Shown: positions 32,861 to 44,199, counted from the stretch's first letter. The stretch: 64,000 nucleotides of DNA from Saitoella complicata NRRL Y-17804 (GCF_001661265.1 NW_017566992.1:62001-126000), one strand, 5' to 3'. The notes: generated from the sequence alone by a model not told the origin. Numbers and translations are program-made.

Positions 32861-34425
32861 TGTTGGTTGTTCTGGGTTGTTTAGTTGATGTAGGTCTTGG
32901 TTGTGGTGGACCTTGTGGGTTACGTCGAGGGTATTTATGGTCGAGGATCGGTCAGCGAGGAGAGCGGAGGAGGCGTGACGTCGAGGATCGGCGCGCACGA
33001 GACGGCGGCATTGCGCGCGCTCGGTTAGTAAGCCTTCATTCAGGCTGAACACCGTCGAACGAATTGATTTGTAATGAAAACGGTATGACGAGCATCTTCT
33101 GGGGCTAGAGTCCAGGACGGCCTAGGCGTGCGGGTGGGACGGGGAAAGGCGCTAGGGGAGGCAGAATCGCCGAACCAATTGGGCGGCTAAAACGAGTTTG
33201 GGACTAGGGAACCGTTCAACGTATGACCTGTTCGCCGTCACACGTTGCGGATATCGCGGAACGTTTTGCTCACTCTGTCTTGCCGACAGCCGCGGAGCTT
33301 CAGGTGGCCGCGGATCAGACGAAAGCCTAAAGCTTAAGGGGGGCGGCGAGGCGTATGACCGTGCGTGCGGCCGTTGACAGCGGAATTACTGCTCACGTTG
33401 CGAACATCAGCGATCAGTCAAACACTACTAATCAAGACACTGAGCAGCGAAAGCTTCCTGTACTTAGCCCGAGTGTGCTCAGGACAACTTGGTTAACGGT
33501 GACGTGGTGAGAGGACTCCGAGGGATTCCGCATGTCTCGTACGTGACGGAAAGCTGCTCACTCCAGCACAGTTAGGTAGGAGACGAAAAAGTCCCCTGCC
33601 TCTGTCTTGGACTTTATTGACTATGCGCAGGTAACAGGTACCCAAGAGGAGATCACAACGAATACGGGAAGGTTCACAAAGGCCCCACCGCCACTCGCAA
33701 ACGTCAATCGTGATTCCAATCGCGGATGAACGCTTTCATCTAACGCGAGTAGGTGCCCGACTCATAGCGATAGCGGACGCCCCATGTTTAACTGCTATGT
33801 TCTTGAACCTCACAATATTGGCACGAGGAAGGCAGAGGAAGAATAACCCAGTAGGTTATTTATTTATCCGTTAAACACATAGTCCCAATAAACCAAAGAG
33901 CGTCCATAAAACATCACCATCTCAACTTCTGCTGTGCGCGGCGAGTCGTGCGGAGGATCTCGTCTTCGATCTCGGTGGGAATTGGCGGAGCATTTGAGTG
34001 CAAGACCGAGAAGAGAGTGAAGCGAATGGATCAGAGATACTGGAGGGGAATTATCTGATGGAAGAGGTGTGTATGACCGGATCGTAGGTATTGTACCGTG
34101 GTAAGCGGACGAGGTCCGTGGGTACTTTAGATAGGCGAACCCCACCAAATGGTTGATCTTGACTGTCCTGTTTGACTTCTGACCCTCCTGAGAGAAGTTG
34201 AGAAGGTTTCTAACATGGTTTTCGCATCTCTGTTGAGCAAGTGCTGGGTGCCACAGAAGAATCAATTCATATCAAGCCCGCCCTCGGACCCTAGGCCTCG
34301 AGTCCGCATTGCGCTAGCTATAACCAAGATACCAATTACTCTAAAAATCGATACCGCAAGAAGATGCTCTGAGATCCCTTACCTCATATAGCTACTTCTT
34401 GCCATTCATCTATCAACTCATACAA
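32861..34425. other. long gene-free region upstream of the ADH gene
   Basis: About 1.5 kb with no supported gene. The ADH-proximal half is GC-rich with repeated CCGCGG-like patches; the distal half is mixed. A 133-codon open stretch on the minus strand (33864-34265) has no ATG start and no recognisable features. Probably an extended promoter, but nothing specific can be assigned. Confidence 0.5.
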
Positions 34426-36927
34426 TCACCCACCTGCATCCGCAAGGTCACCACTATCCCACTGTCCCTCGAGCAGATCCGTTTCCTCCTCAAAGTTCAC
34501 CACGCGCCCCTGCTCCTCCGCCGACTCCTCCTTCAATTCCTTCACCTGTGTCTCAAACTCCGTACACCGCTCACAAAACCCTCCTTCAATATTATCCATC
34601 CTCGCCCTCAACAACGGGATCTGCATCTTGAAGTCCTCATTCTCGCCGAGTAAGACCTCGATCTGCGCTTGTTGCTCGCCACAAAGGCTTTCCAGGGTTG
34701 TGATTTGTGTGCGTAAGCTGTCACTCTCGAGTTGTTCCGGTGATTTGATTTGAGGACTGATAGGCCCGCGTGGTGCTGGTGCAGTCCAGAGAACAGTCCC
34801 GGGCATCTGCGGCTGTGAGGACCTCCTTGACTCTTGTAGTTCCCGCTGAAGAGCCAACAGATGTTGTTCGCGCTGGTTTACCAATGCCATAAGGTGCCCC
34901 ATTCTATGGGCCAGATTCGTATTCGTGCCACCAAGCGTGTTCATCTGCTTGTTATGCCTCCTCTCTGAACTCACTGCCCTAGCCTGCATCCTCAAGCTTT
35001 CGGCAATCAGAGACTGATACTCGAGCTTCTGCTGCTGGGCTTCGCTCCTACACTTTCGTAATGAGGTTTCGGCGCTCATCTTATCGCGCTCCGCTTGATC
35101 CAGCTTCATCTTTAACGACGCGCGTTCCACGTTAACGGCCATTACCGTCGAAGGACTAACGCTGTTTTTCTGCAACTTCTCGATCATAATCCTCTGAACC
35201 TCAGCTTTTGCCTCTCCTTTGACTCTTAGTTGCTCCTTCTCCTTCTCTGCTTGATCTAACTCTTTGCGAAACCTCGTAACCTGCACATGTAGGTCAGATT
35301 TCAGCTTGTCTACTTGTTTCGTTGCGTCCTGGATTCTATGGACAAGTTCATTCGTAAAGCTTTGTCCTTTCACTTCTTTCAAATCCTGTGAAGGCGCAGC
35401 GTGGTTCTTCTTGTCGCTACCCGCTTGCTCCAGCTGCTTCTTCAACGTCGTTACCTCCTCCTTCAAGCGAGCGCCCGCACCCTTCAGAGTCGCCAGCTCG
35501 GTTTGCTGAACCTTGACTGTAGCTTCCGCCTTCCGCTTCTTCCGAATAATCGCAGTAAAGTACGCGTTTATCGATTTCACAGTGTCTTCCTTGTCCGCCT
35601 CAGCTTTCTTCAGCTTTTCCTTCAATTTCTGCACTTCCACCTCCAAGAGAATGTTGTTTTTGGAGAACTCTGCGACCTGGACATCATCTTCCCTAGATTT
35701 GCTTTTCCAATGAGATAGCTCCGCCTCTAGACCTGCGACTTGCTGGTGAAGACCGCGATTCGCCTCGAGACTTGACACTAAAGTTTTCTGCATTTCAATG
35801 AGGCTCGGGTCTGCCGTGACCTGCAAAGGTGCCACGGCGCTCACTTGATCATTCGCTTGCGGCATCGGCGCAGCATCCATAAGGGTTTTCTGCAACCTTG
35901 CGATCTCAAGCTTTTGAGCATCAATCGTTGCGTTGGATTCTTTCCCTTGCTCTTGAAGTTTCTGGAGAAGTTTTTGGTTCGTCTGGTGAACCGTTGCAAG
36001 CATTTTCTGTAGGTCGGCGACCAGCTGGTTTCCTTTCACTCCCTGTGCTTGACTAGCTGTAATCAACAAGGCGCTCCTAGCCCTTTCCGAATCGAGCATG
36101 TTTGCGCTACACTGCTGAAGCTGACCAGCCAAATTGTTGTTGTAAATCTGGAACTGCACAAGCTCCGACTGAGCGCTCTTCATCTTCTCCAACGCCACGA
36201 CCATCTCACGCTGTAACCTCTTGTTTTCTTCCGTGAGGTGAGTGGCCACAAAAGTCTGAGCTTTCAACTTCTGCGTCTGTTCCTTCATTGCCTCCGTCAT
36301 TTTATCGTTCGAGTCGCTGAGTCGATCGACTAAGGCGGCCTTGGGTCGCAGATCTTCCAGCTCTGTCTGGACCGTCTTCATATGTTCCTTCGCCAGCACC
36401 ATCTCACGTTGCAATCGCTCGTTCGCCTTCTTGACTGGATCCAACAACTCGGCCTGGCGACGCAACTCTTTCGCATCTGTCTGCGCGCACGTTTTCTGTT
36501 CGTCCGCGGCTGCCATGTCACGCTTCAACCGCTCATTTTCCTCTCTGAGTTGATCAGCGAGGTTAGCCTGATCTCGTAGCTCCTCTACCTCTGACTGAGC
36601 AGCATATCTCTGTTCCGCCATCACCCCCAACTCACGCCGCAATCTCGTAACTTCCTCCGCCAGCGCCTCGCCATTGCGCTTAGCTACAGGTGTGTCCTTC
36701 ACCAAACCACGCCGCAAGCGCTCATTGTCTTCCTCCAATTCCACATTATGTCGTCCCATGCGTGAATTTACGTCATCTCCTATCTTGAGTTGGAGCTGCA
36801 GGCTCTCGTTTAGGCGCTGTAAGCTCCGTACTTGTGAGCGGAGTCGATCGAGTTCGTCCCGAAGGTCAACTGCGATGCCTGACGAACCAAGATCGAGCTT
36901 TAGTCTTTTTGACGGATGGGGTCGCAT
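34426..36927 (-). CDS. long coiled-coil protein, unrecognised
   Basis: 833 aa from ATG 36927 (MRPHPSKRLKLDLG), intronless. Almost the whole chain is heptad-rich coiled coil, with repeated LRRE/ENERLKRDM units (EENERLKRDMAAADEQKT, KANERLQREMVLAKEHMK) that look internally duplicated near residues 80-250. A short Pro/Ser hinge (TAPAPRGPISPQIKSPEQ) precedes a last coil containing FCERC and an acidic tail. The basic N-terminus (PSKRLKL) could be a nuclear signal. No motor or kinase domain is present. It could be a structural cytoskeletal or nuclear protein; the function is unknown. Head-to-head with another coiled-coil gene. Confidence 0.8.
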   Translation of the reverse strand: MRPHPSKRLKLDLGSSGIAVDLRDELDRLRSQVRSLQRLNESLQLQLKIGDDVNSRMGRHNVELEEDNERLRRGLVKDTPVAKRNGEALAEEVTRLRRELGVMAEQRYAAQSEVEELRDQANLADQLREENERLKRDMAAADEQKTCAQTDAKELRRQAELLDPVKKANERLQREMVLAKEHMKTVQTELEDLRPKAALVDRLSDSNDKMTEAMKEQTQKLKAQTFVATHLTEENKRLQREMVVALEKMKSAQSELVQFQIYNNNLAGQLQQCSANMLDSERARSALLITASQAQGVKGNQLVADLQKMLATVHQTNQKLLQKLQEQGKESNATIDAQKLEIARLQKTLMDAAPMPQANDQVSAVAPLQVTADPSLIEMQKTLVSSLEANRGLHQQVAGLEAELSHWKSKSREDDVQVAEFSKNNILLEVEVQKLKEKLKKAEADKEDTVKSINAYFTAIIRKKRKAEATVKVQQTELATLKGAGARLKEEVTTLKKQLEQAGSDKKNHAAPSQDLKEVKGQSFTNELVHRIQDATKQVDKLKSDLHVQVTRFRKELDQAEKEKEQLRVKGEAKAEVQRIMIEKLQKNSVSPSTVMAVNVERASLKMKLDQAERDKMSAETSLRKCRSEAQQQKLEYQSLIAESLRMQARAVSSERRHNKQMNTLGGTNTNLAHRMGHLMALVNQREQHLLALQRELQESRRSSQPQMPGTVLWTAPAPRGPISPQIKSPEQLESDSLRTQITTLESLCGEQQAQIEVLLGENEDFKMQIPLLRARMDNIEGGFCERCTEFETQVKELKEESAEEQGRVVNFEEETDLLEGQWDSGDLADAGG

Positions 36928-37241
36928 GACAATTCCCTGCTGGCTTACCAAGCCGTTGGTTTGACAAGAGACGTGCAAATGTGATAGTACAAGAGAGTCC
37001 GCGGTACTTCAGAACGGTCAAGCAGACATGTTTCAGCTGCGCCGTAGCCGGTTCTGCTTGTCGGCTTCGTTGTTTTATGTTTGACGTCCGGTCTCGTATC
37101 GATCCATGCAACCTCATGCTCCCCCTGCCAGGGTCCACCCCGTACACCGATACCGCCAACTCAAGTCTCCTCGGACCTCCCCATCCCCAGTCAACCTCCA
37201 AAACACCCAAAACCATTCCCATATCTCTGTCATCATACGAG
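36928..37241. other. shared 5' region of two coiled-coil genes
   Basis: 314 bp between divergent ATGs. The plus-strand frame is open back to 36981 without breaks, so a longer N-terminus for that gene is possible. Otherwise nothing is seen. Confidence 0.5.
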
Positions 37242-39818
37242 ATGTCTGTCAGAGACTCCATCGCCGCCCTAGAACGGCGTGCATCCTCCAATTCCGTCCC
37301 GTCGTCCCCGGCACCAGCCAAGGCCAACACTCCGTTACCATCCTCACCGGCTCCCATCAGCGCTAATTCCGCGCTGGTTGATGCCTCGATGAAACTCCAT
37401 GCCGTATCCTCGAATGCCACTGACAGTACTTCGAAAGAGGATGGACAAAGCCGTGATTCAAGCGCGACCGAAGCAACCGCAGTCGACGCTCCCGAAACAG
37501 TCACTTCTTCGAAAGCGTCACCCGCGCCGAGAAAAGTCTTCGGAACAGTCTCTGGCCCCAGGAAGCCCGCAACTACGCCTACTGCGACCAAAACTACTCC
37601 TTCTACAAATGGAACCACAGCTGTGAAGAGGGCGTCGGTGAGTGTGTTTGATCGTCTTGCCGCTACGGAGACAGTCGCTTCTCAGAATGTCCGGCGTACG
37701 TCCTCGGTTGCTAAGCCTCCTGTGACGACTACCAATAAGCGTCTCTCACTCGCGCCCACGAGAGCTACGACATTGTCCGCCCCATCATCGAGCCCGATCC
37801 GTCGAACACCAACGAGGAGCGTTCCACTCCCCTCAACCGCCGATAAGAAACAAGCTGAGCTGCGGCCGAGGACGGCAGGGGAGGAGACGAGGAGTGTCCC
37901 GAGATTTATGCAGAGCACGACCTCCTCCGCAAACCAAAAACCTCTATCCCGCACCGCCTCAATCTCCTCACGGCCCTCTACAGCAACCACCGGCGTCACC
38001 CGGCCCACATCAACAACCACGAGACCCACGTCAACCTTACGAGCCTCCTCAAGCGATAAAGAGATTGCGGCGTGGAAAGCGAAAGTTTCGGAGTTGGAAA
38101 AAACCATCAAACAAAAAGACGCCCACATCGAATCTCTCTCACTCACCCCCCACTCAGACGATACCTCCGCACAGGAATTAGAGAATGCACAAAAGGATGC
38201 TGAGGAAGCGAGGAAGGTGATTGCGTCGTTGAAGAAAGACATCTTGGCTGCGCAGGTGGAGGCAAGGGAGGTTAGGGAGGGGTTGAGGGGGAGGGTTGAG
38301 GAGTTGGAGAAGCAAATTGCCATGACCGGGGCTTCTGCGAAGGCGGCTGAGGAGGCTCAAACCAAAATTGTGACTCTGAAAGAGAAACTCGCGACTTTGG
38401 AACAGCAGCTATCGACGGATGATTTGGAGGCCAGGGTTGAGGAGGCCCGGAAGTCTGCGCAGGGGGAAGCCGAGAAGAGGGTCTATGCACTCGAACGCGA
38501 GCTGGACGCGAAGGGCGGTGTTATTGCTTCCCTCGGCGACGAACTCCGAAAACTGAACGAATCGAAAGAGCGAGAGCTAGCCGACGTGAAAGCTCATGCC
38601 AACGACGCGAAGAATCGTGCAGAAAAGCTAGAGGGGGAGGCGAAGAAACAGGCCGTCGAGTCGGAAGAACTGAGGCAGAAGTTGGACAAGACACGGAAAG
38701 ATGTGGAGGCGGCTGGTAAGAACGTCAAGTTGGAGCTGGAGGAGAAGCATGCGAAGATGGTATTTGAGCTGCGGAAGGAGATTGAGAAACAGCAGGCGGT
38801 GGCTGTGGGAGCTGTCAAGGCGAAGGCGGAGGTTGAGGCAGAGTTTAAGAAGCAGGCTGAGGAGGTGAACAGTTTGCGCCAGAAGCTCGCACAGGCCGAG
38901 AAGGATGTCGATTCTGCTGTCCAGAAGACCAAGGCTGAGCTCGAGGAGAAGCATAATCAGGCGTTGGAGGCTCTTCGTGAGGAGTTGGAAGCCCAGCGAA
39001 AAGCCAACTCGGAGCTCCAAAGCAAGCACAGTGACGAGATGAAGGCACTCAAGAATGAGCTCAATGCGCAGGACTCCATCGTCGCTGACGCTAGAGCGCA
39101 AGTCGGTGCTATTGAAAAGGAGTTGCGTGAGGAAATCGCGACGCTCGAGGAAGCGTCCAACCGTGAAGATGTTGAGGCAGCCGTGAAAGAGGCATTGGAG
39201 AAGTTAGACGCGGAGTGGAAGGCGAAACACGATAAGGAGATCATTGCGGTTCAGGACGATCGTGTAAAGCAAATCACCGCACTCCGCTCTGATCTCGAGG
39301 AGACGCGGAAGGAGCTGGATGCTATCACGGTCAAACGCGACACAGCCGTCAAGGAAGCGACCTTCGAGAAGCAGCAGCGTGTCGAGGCCATAGAGGAGCT
39401 CAGGAAGGAGCACGAGAAGGCGAACAAGGAACTGACGGAGCAGTTGAAGGCAAGGGAAAAGGAGATTGATGAGATGAAATCCGTCGTCGCTGATGTCCGA
39501 GCAAAAATGGAACAATCCACCATCACCAAAGAACGCGAACTCGAAGACATGAGACACGTCGTCGAGGAAGTGCGTGCGAAGATGGACAAAGCATCCCGCG
39601 AAGCAGACGAGATGCGCAAATCCTACGAATCCACAATCGCTGATTTCCAAAAGAGGATTGCCGACAGTGCCGGCAAGGATGAGTTGGAGCAGTTGAAGGA
39701 GGAGTTAGAGAAGGCGAGGCAGGAGAAACAGGTTGCGGAGGATGAGGGGACGAGGTTGGTACAGATTAATATGGAGTTGCAGATGCAGATTGCTACGATG
39801 CAGGAGATGGGAAAGTAA
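37242..39818 (+). CDS. Ser/Thr/Pro-rich coiled-coil protein, unrecognised
   Basis: 858 aa from ATG 37242 (MSVRDSIAALERR), intronless; the open frame extends 87 codons upstream, so an earlier start cannot be excluded. Residues 1-270 are disordered, basic and rich in Ser/Thr/Pro (KRASVSVFDRLAATET, SSPIRRTPTRSVPLP), typical of proteins that bind microtubules or are heavily phosphorylated. From about residue 275 (EIAAWKAKVSELEKTIK) to the end it is a nearly continuous coiled coil with repeated EELEKQ / LRQKLAQAEKDV-type units. A cytoskeletal or spindle-pole role is only inference. Convergent with argininosuccinate synthase. Confidence 0.8.
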   Translation: MSVRDSIAALERRASSNSVPSSPAPAKANTPLPSSPAPISANSALVDASMKLHAVSSNATDSTSKEDGQSRDSSATEATAVDAPETVTSSKASPAPRKVFGTVSGPRKPATTPTATKTTPSTNGTTAVKRASVSVFDRLAATETVASQNVRRTSSVAKPPVTTTNKRLSLAPTRATTLSAPSSSPIRRTPTRSVPLPSTADKKQAELRPRTAGEETRSVPRFMQSTTSSANQKPLSRTASISSRPSTATTGVTRPTSTTTRPTSTLRASSSDKEIAAWKAKVSELEKTIKQKDAHIESLSLTPHSDDTSAQELENAQKDAEEARKVIASLKKDILAAQVEAREVREGLRGRVEELEKQIAMTGASAKAAEEAQTKIVTLKEKLATLEQQLSTDDLEARVEEARKSAQGEAEKRVYALERELDAKGGVIASLGDELRKLNESKERELADVKAHANDAKNRAEKLEGEAKKQAVESEELRQKLDKTRKDVEAAGKNVKLELEEKHAKMVFELRKEIEKQQAVAVGAVKAKAEVEAEFKKQAEEVNSLRQKLAQAEKDVDSAVQKTKAELEEKHNQALEALREELEAQRKANSELQSKHSDEMKALKNELNAQDSIVADARAQVGAIEKELREEIATLEEASNREDVEAAVKEALEKLDAEWKAKHDKEIIAVQDDRVKQITALRSDLEETRKELDAITVKRDTAVKEATFEKQQRVEAIEELRKEHEKANKELTEQLKAREKEIDEMKSVVADVRAKMEQSTITKERELEDMRHVVEEVRAKMDKASREADEMRKSYESTIADFQKRIADSAGKDELEQLKEELEKARQEKQVAEDEGTRLVQINMELQMQIATMQEMGK

Positions 39819-39988
39819 ATCATGGACAAAAGTTGTGGTTTTGGAGCAGTATTCGTTGTTGGCGTTTGAACATTGCGGAATATATCACTCACATTGGGCA
39901 TGCACATCTGGTTCACTTTTTTTTAAATGTCTATTATACTCGTATACCTCTTCCTATCGTCTCTTCACCATTTTCTAATACTCCTAAT

Positions 39989-41313
39989 TTAGAACTTCTC
40001 ACCCCTCTCCATCTTAGCCTGACCGAACTTCCTCAACCTGATAGACTCAATAGCAATGAATCCAGAAGTGTCAGTAGGCTCGAATCCACCAAGCTCATCC
40101 ATAGAAGACTGAGTAGCATCGTACAACTTCTCGGTCTCAGAGGAACGACCAAGGATGATGGTGTTACCCTTGTAACATCCAACCTCAACCTGTCCGTTAA
40201 CAGTCTTCTGGGAAGCCTCGAGGGCAGCAGAGAGGAACTCGCGCTCGGGGGAGAAGTACTGTCCGTTGTAGAGAATCTTGGAGAAGCCGACGGTGACGAA
40301 GGCGTCACGGAGGGCACGGACCTCACGGTCGAGGGTGAGTCCCTCAATGTCCATGTGGGCGAGGCGGAGGACGGTGAGACCGGGGGTTTCGTAGCATCCG
40401 CGGGACTTGACACCGATGAAGCGGTTCTCGACGATGTCGATACGGCCGACACCGTTGCGGCGGGCGATGGCATTGATGGCGAGGAAGAGGTCGAGGGGGT
40501 CGGTGACGGTCTTGCCGTCGGCCTGGACGAGCTTGGTGGGGATACCCTTCTCGAAGTAGAGAGTGAACTTCTCCATGGCGTCGGGGGCGTCCATGGGGTC
40601 AACGGTCAACTTCCACATGTCCTTGGGGGGAGTGACGGCAGGGTCCTCGAGGATACCAGCCTCGTAGGAGCAGTGAGCCAAGTTCTCGTCCATAGACCAG
40701 GGCTTCTTGGTGGTCTGGAGAACGGGGATGTTCTTCTCGGCGGCGTAAGCCAAGAGGTCCTTGCGTCCAGGGAAGCGGTTGTAGAATTCGGGGATACGCC
40801 AAGGAGCGATGACCTTGATCTCAGGCATCAAAGCGTAGTAAGCGAGCTCGAAACGGACACAGTCGTTACCCTTTCCGGTGGCACCGTGGGAGACGGCAAC
40901 ACAACCCTCCTGACGGGCGATCTCGATCTGGCGACGAGCGATGACGGGACGGGCGAGGGAGGTACCGAGGAGGTAGATGTTCTCGTAGGCGGCGTTACAC
41001 TGGACGGCGGGGAAGCAGAGCTCCTCGACGAACTCGCGACGGAGGTCCTCAATCAAGACCTTGGAGGCACCGAGGGAGAGGGCCTTCTCGCGGGCAGCCT
41101 CGAAGTCTTCCTCCTGACCGACATCAGCGCAGTAAGCGATAACGTCGTAACCGCACTCGATAAGCCAGACGAGGATGATGGAGGTGTCTGTGAGCGAAAC
41201 ATGTGTCAGATCAACGCGTTTCGTCCGAGGAAGGGTCGCAGGGAGCACATACCGAGACCACCAGAGTAAGCGAGGAGGACCTTGTCCTTCTGACCAGAGA
41301 CGAGAGCAGACAT
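39989..41313 (-). CDS. ARG1: argininosuccinate synthase
   Basis: ATP-dependent ligation of citrulline and aspartate in arginine synthesis. Exon 1 41313-41253 (MSALVSGQKDKVLLAYSGGL), intron 41252-41188 (65 nt, GTATGT...CAG), exon 2 41187-39989; 419 aa in frame, a normal length. The intron splits the ATP-pyrophosphatase P-loop SGGLDTS. Other signatures: SHGATGKGNDCVRFE, PWSMDENLAHCSYEAG, and IDIVENRFIGVKSRGCYETPG. Codon use is strongly biased, as for an abundant enzyme. A TGACTC element lies 106 bp upstream. Confidence 0.97.
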
Positions 41314-41886
41314 GTTTTATAGATTCCTGTGAGCGAATACCAGCTTCAGTATGGGATGCGACGGGGCAATAAGGGGAAGATCAAACGGAACCTTCTTGTA
41401 TGGGTGATGGACCGACGGTGACTCGACGAAGAGGATTTAGAGATTGATACGCGGTAGCGTCTGACTAGACGGCGGCCGGACATGGGGTCGCAGCTGCTGA
41501 TTTCTGCTGGGCGATAAGCGTAACCGTCCGTCAGTCCTTCATCGACCTCGTATTTTCTTTTATCCTTCTCCGAGATCATCTTCATGAACTATTCCAAACA
41601 CCAAGTTCATTCCCTACATCCCACGCCGGAACTCAACCAACTCCCTGAGGATATTCCCCGGTCCCTTAGGGTTGCTAGGTACAAAGCACGCACTTTCAAA
41701 AGAGTATTATGGGTAATAACCAAGTACAAAAACATCAAGCAATAAAAAGAAAGCAATAAGCAACACATCTCTTTCCACCTCTATTGACAACAAAAAAACA
41801 CCCATGCACCCCTATCCTTCAGTTTGGTATAGCAAGTTTTTTGGCGTGTTCTCTCTCACACTCTTATCTTTCAGCTATTGAGGAGC
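41314..41886. other. intergenic: ARG1 promoter and tubulin 3' region
   Basis: No gene seen. The ARG1-proximal part holds the TGACTC site; the tubulin-proximal part (about 41690-41800) is A-rich and fits a 3' UTR. Confidence 0.6.
41419..41424. promoter_or_regulatory. TGACTC general-control element upstream of ARG1
   Basis: The heptamer TGACTCG starts 106 bp before the ATG of argininosuccinate synthase, matching the site before the MET17-like gene. Gcn4/CpcA activates arginine genes in fungi (known). The sixth-base core matches fully; the seventh does not. Confidence 0.4.
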
Positions 41887-43595
41887 TTACATGTCCTCCT
41901 GGGGCATCTCCTCCTCGTACTCGCCCTCCTCCAACTCCTCGTCGACACCTGCCTCCTGGTACTGCTGGTACTCGCTCACCAAGTCGTTCATATTAGACTC
42001 TGCCTCGTTGAACTCGAGAACATCCATACCCTCACCAGTGTACCAGTGCAAGAAAGCCTTCCTTCTGAACATGGCGGAGAACTGCTCGCCGACACGCTTG
42101 AAGAGCTCCTGGATGGAGGTGGAGTTACCGATGAAAGTGGAGGACATCTTGAGGTTGCGGGGAGGGATGGAACAGAGTGCGGTCTGGACGTTGTTGGGGA
42201 TCCACTCAACGAAGTAAGAGGAGTTCTTCGTCTGGACGGAGCGCATCTGCTCCTCGACCTCCTTCATGGAGACCTGACCACGGAAGATAGCAGCGACGGT
42301 CAAGTAACGGCCGTGACGGGGGTCCGAAGCGGCCATCATGTTTTTCGCGTCGAACATCTGCTGGGTCAACTCAGGGACGGACAGAGCGCGGAAAGAACGG
42401 GCGCCAGGGGCGGTGAGGGGAGCGAATCCGACCATGAAGAAGTGGAGACGGGGGAAGGGAACCATGTTGACAGCCAACTTCCTCAAGTCAGAGTTCAACT
42501 GACCAGGGAAACGAAGACAGGTGGTGATACCGGACATGACGGCGGAGACGAGGTGGTTAAGGTCTCCGTAAGAGGGGTTGGTCAACTTGAGGGTACGCAT
42601 ACAGATGTCGTACAAAGCCTCGTTGTCGATACAGAAGGTCTCGTCGGAGTTCTCAACGAGCTGGTGGACGGAGAGGGTGGCGTTGTAAGGCTCAACAACG
42701 GTGTCGGAAACCTTGGGGGAAGGAACGACGGAGAAGGTGGCCATCATTCTGTCGGGGTACTCCTCACGGATCTTGGAGATCAAAAGCGTACCCATACCAG
42801 CACCGGTACCACCACCTAGAGAGTGAGTAATCTGGAAACCCTGGAGGCAGTCACAGCCCTCAGCCTCGCGACGGACGACATCGAGGACAGAGTCGACGAG
42901 CTCAGCACCCTCAGTGTAGTGACCCTTAGCCCAGTTGTTACCAGCACCGGATTGACCGAAGATGTAGTTGTCGGGGCGGAAAAGTTCACCGAAAGGACCG
43001 GCACGGACGGCGTCCATGGTTCCGGGCTCCAAGTCGACGAGGACAGCACGGGGGACGTACTTGCCACCGGCAGCCTAACCACAACCGTTAGCGAGTGTTC
43101 TCATAAATCACGAGCATTCGAGTCCGAATTGCTCGTGAAGGGGTGAATAGTCGTCGCGCCATATTGCCATTGTTTTGACAGACATAGTCACGACCACAAT
43201 TCCCATCTCCAACTCAATCACCACGTACCTCGTTGAAGTAAACGTTCATCCTCTCCAACTGAAGGTCAGAAGTACCCTCATAGTGTCCAGAGCCGTTAAT
43301 ACCGTGCTCACCGGCGATGGTTTGCCTGTACGAAAGAACACGCGTCAGTCACCCTACATCGATTGCATCGTTCAAACAGGCAAGACGAACCAGAAAGAGG
43401 CACCCTGTAAAGAAACATAATGTTAGCAATCGATTCGAAACGAATTAACGCGTCCTCTTCGCCGCATACAACTCCCAAGGGCCACCACACCGCCCACGGA
43501 AGCGCAAACGCGGAGAGAAACGGGACAAGAACGGGAATTGAACGTACAATCTGGTTACCACACTGACCGGTCTGAAGGTGCACAATCTCACGCAT
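41887..43595 (-). CDS. beta-tubulin
   Basis: 448 aa microtubule subunit from four exons: 43595-43548 ([16 protein letters not shown]), a 14-nt exon 43404-43391 (GASF plus part of Trp), 43325-43229, and 43074-41887. Introns are 143, 65 and 154 nt. The N-terminal MREI autoregulation signal, the [10 protein letters not shown] nucleotide loop and the acidic C-terminal tail [14 protein letters not shown] are present. Positions linked to benzimidazole resistance look wild type by alignment (His6, Phe of TFSVVPSP, Glu and Phe of SDETFCI). The donor after the 14-nt exon is unusual (GTTCGT). Strong codon bias in the last exon fits high expression. Confidence 0.97.
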
Positions 43596-44199
43596 ATTGT
43601 CTGATTTGTCGGGGTATCGTTGGTTGTCGGTTGGTCGAGGATGGTGTTCTTTCTACGTTGTGTTGTTGTGTTGGCCCTCGAGAGGGAATTTGGCGCGTTG
43701 CCTTTTTGGGGCTGGCGAAAGGGGGACATGTAAGGAGGCGCGACAGGCAGTTTATTCGAAACTCGTAGGAAGATCCGTGCGACAGTGGGTGCATTTTTAT
43801 TGTTTTGTGCTTTGATATGATACGATTACTCGCCTCGTTCTTTGTGGATTTGGTGCTTCATCGACGGCGTGCTCGTTGCTGGTGGTGTACATGTTGAGGG
43901 GCCCGGGAAAGGAGCGACGCGTGTGAAAGCAGTAATGACCGACGGGAAGCAGAGTATAACGAGTATCGAATTGGTATATGTGATAGGTGAGGTAAAACAA
44001 AGTAACGTCTTCAGTAACTCCAGCGGTAAGAGAGCAGGCCGTGCTCTCGAAGGAAGATATGGACGTATGCGTATCCCGACGTCAGTAAGGTCAACGCTCG
44101 GTTAACAACGACAACCTGAGACAGTGTCAGTATGCTCGCGATACTCATCTTCAAGTTTTTTCCCGCCGCATACACCTCCAGTTTCATAGCATACACCCC
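43596..44199. other. beta-tubulin promoter region
   Basis: About 600 bp with short overlapping open frames on both strands but none with recognisable content. No RNA gene seen. Confidence 0.5.

Noticed and set aside
33864-34265. 133-codon minus-strand open frame
   Set aside because: No ATG start, no recognisable composition or domain.
43597-44105. Short open frames on both strands upstream of beta-tubulin
   Set aside because: Overlapping, no conserved features; best read as promoter sequence.
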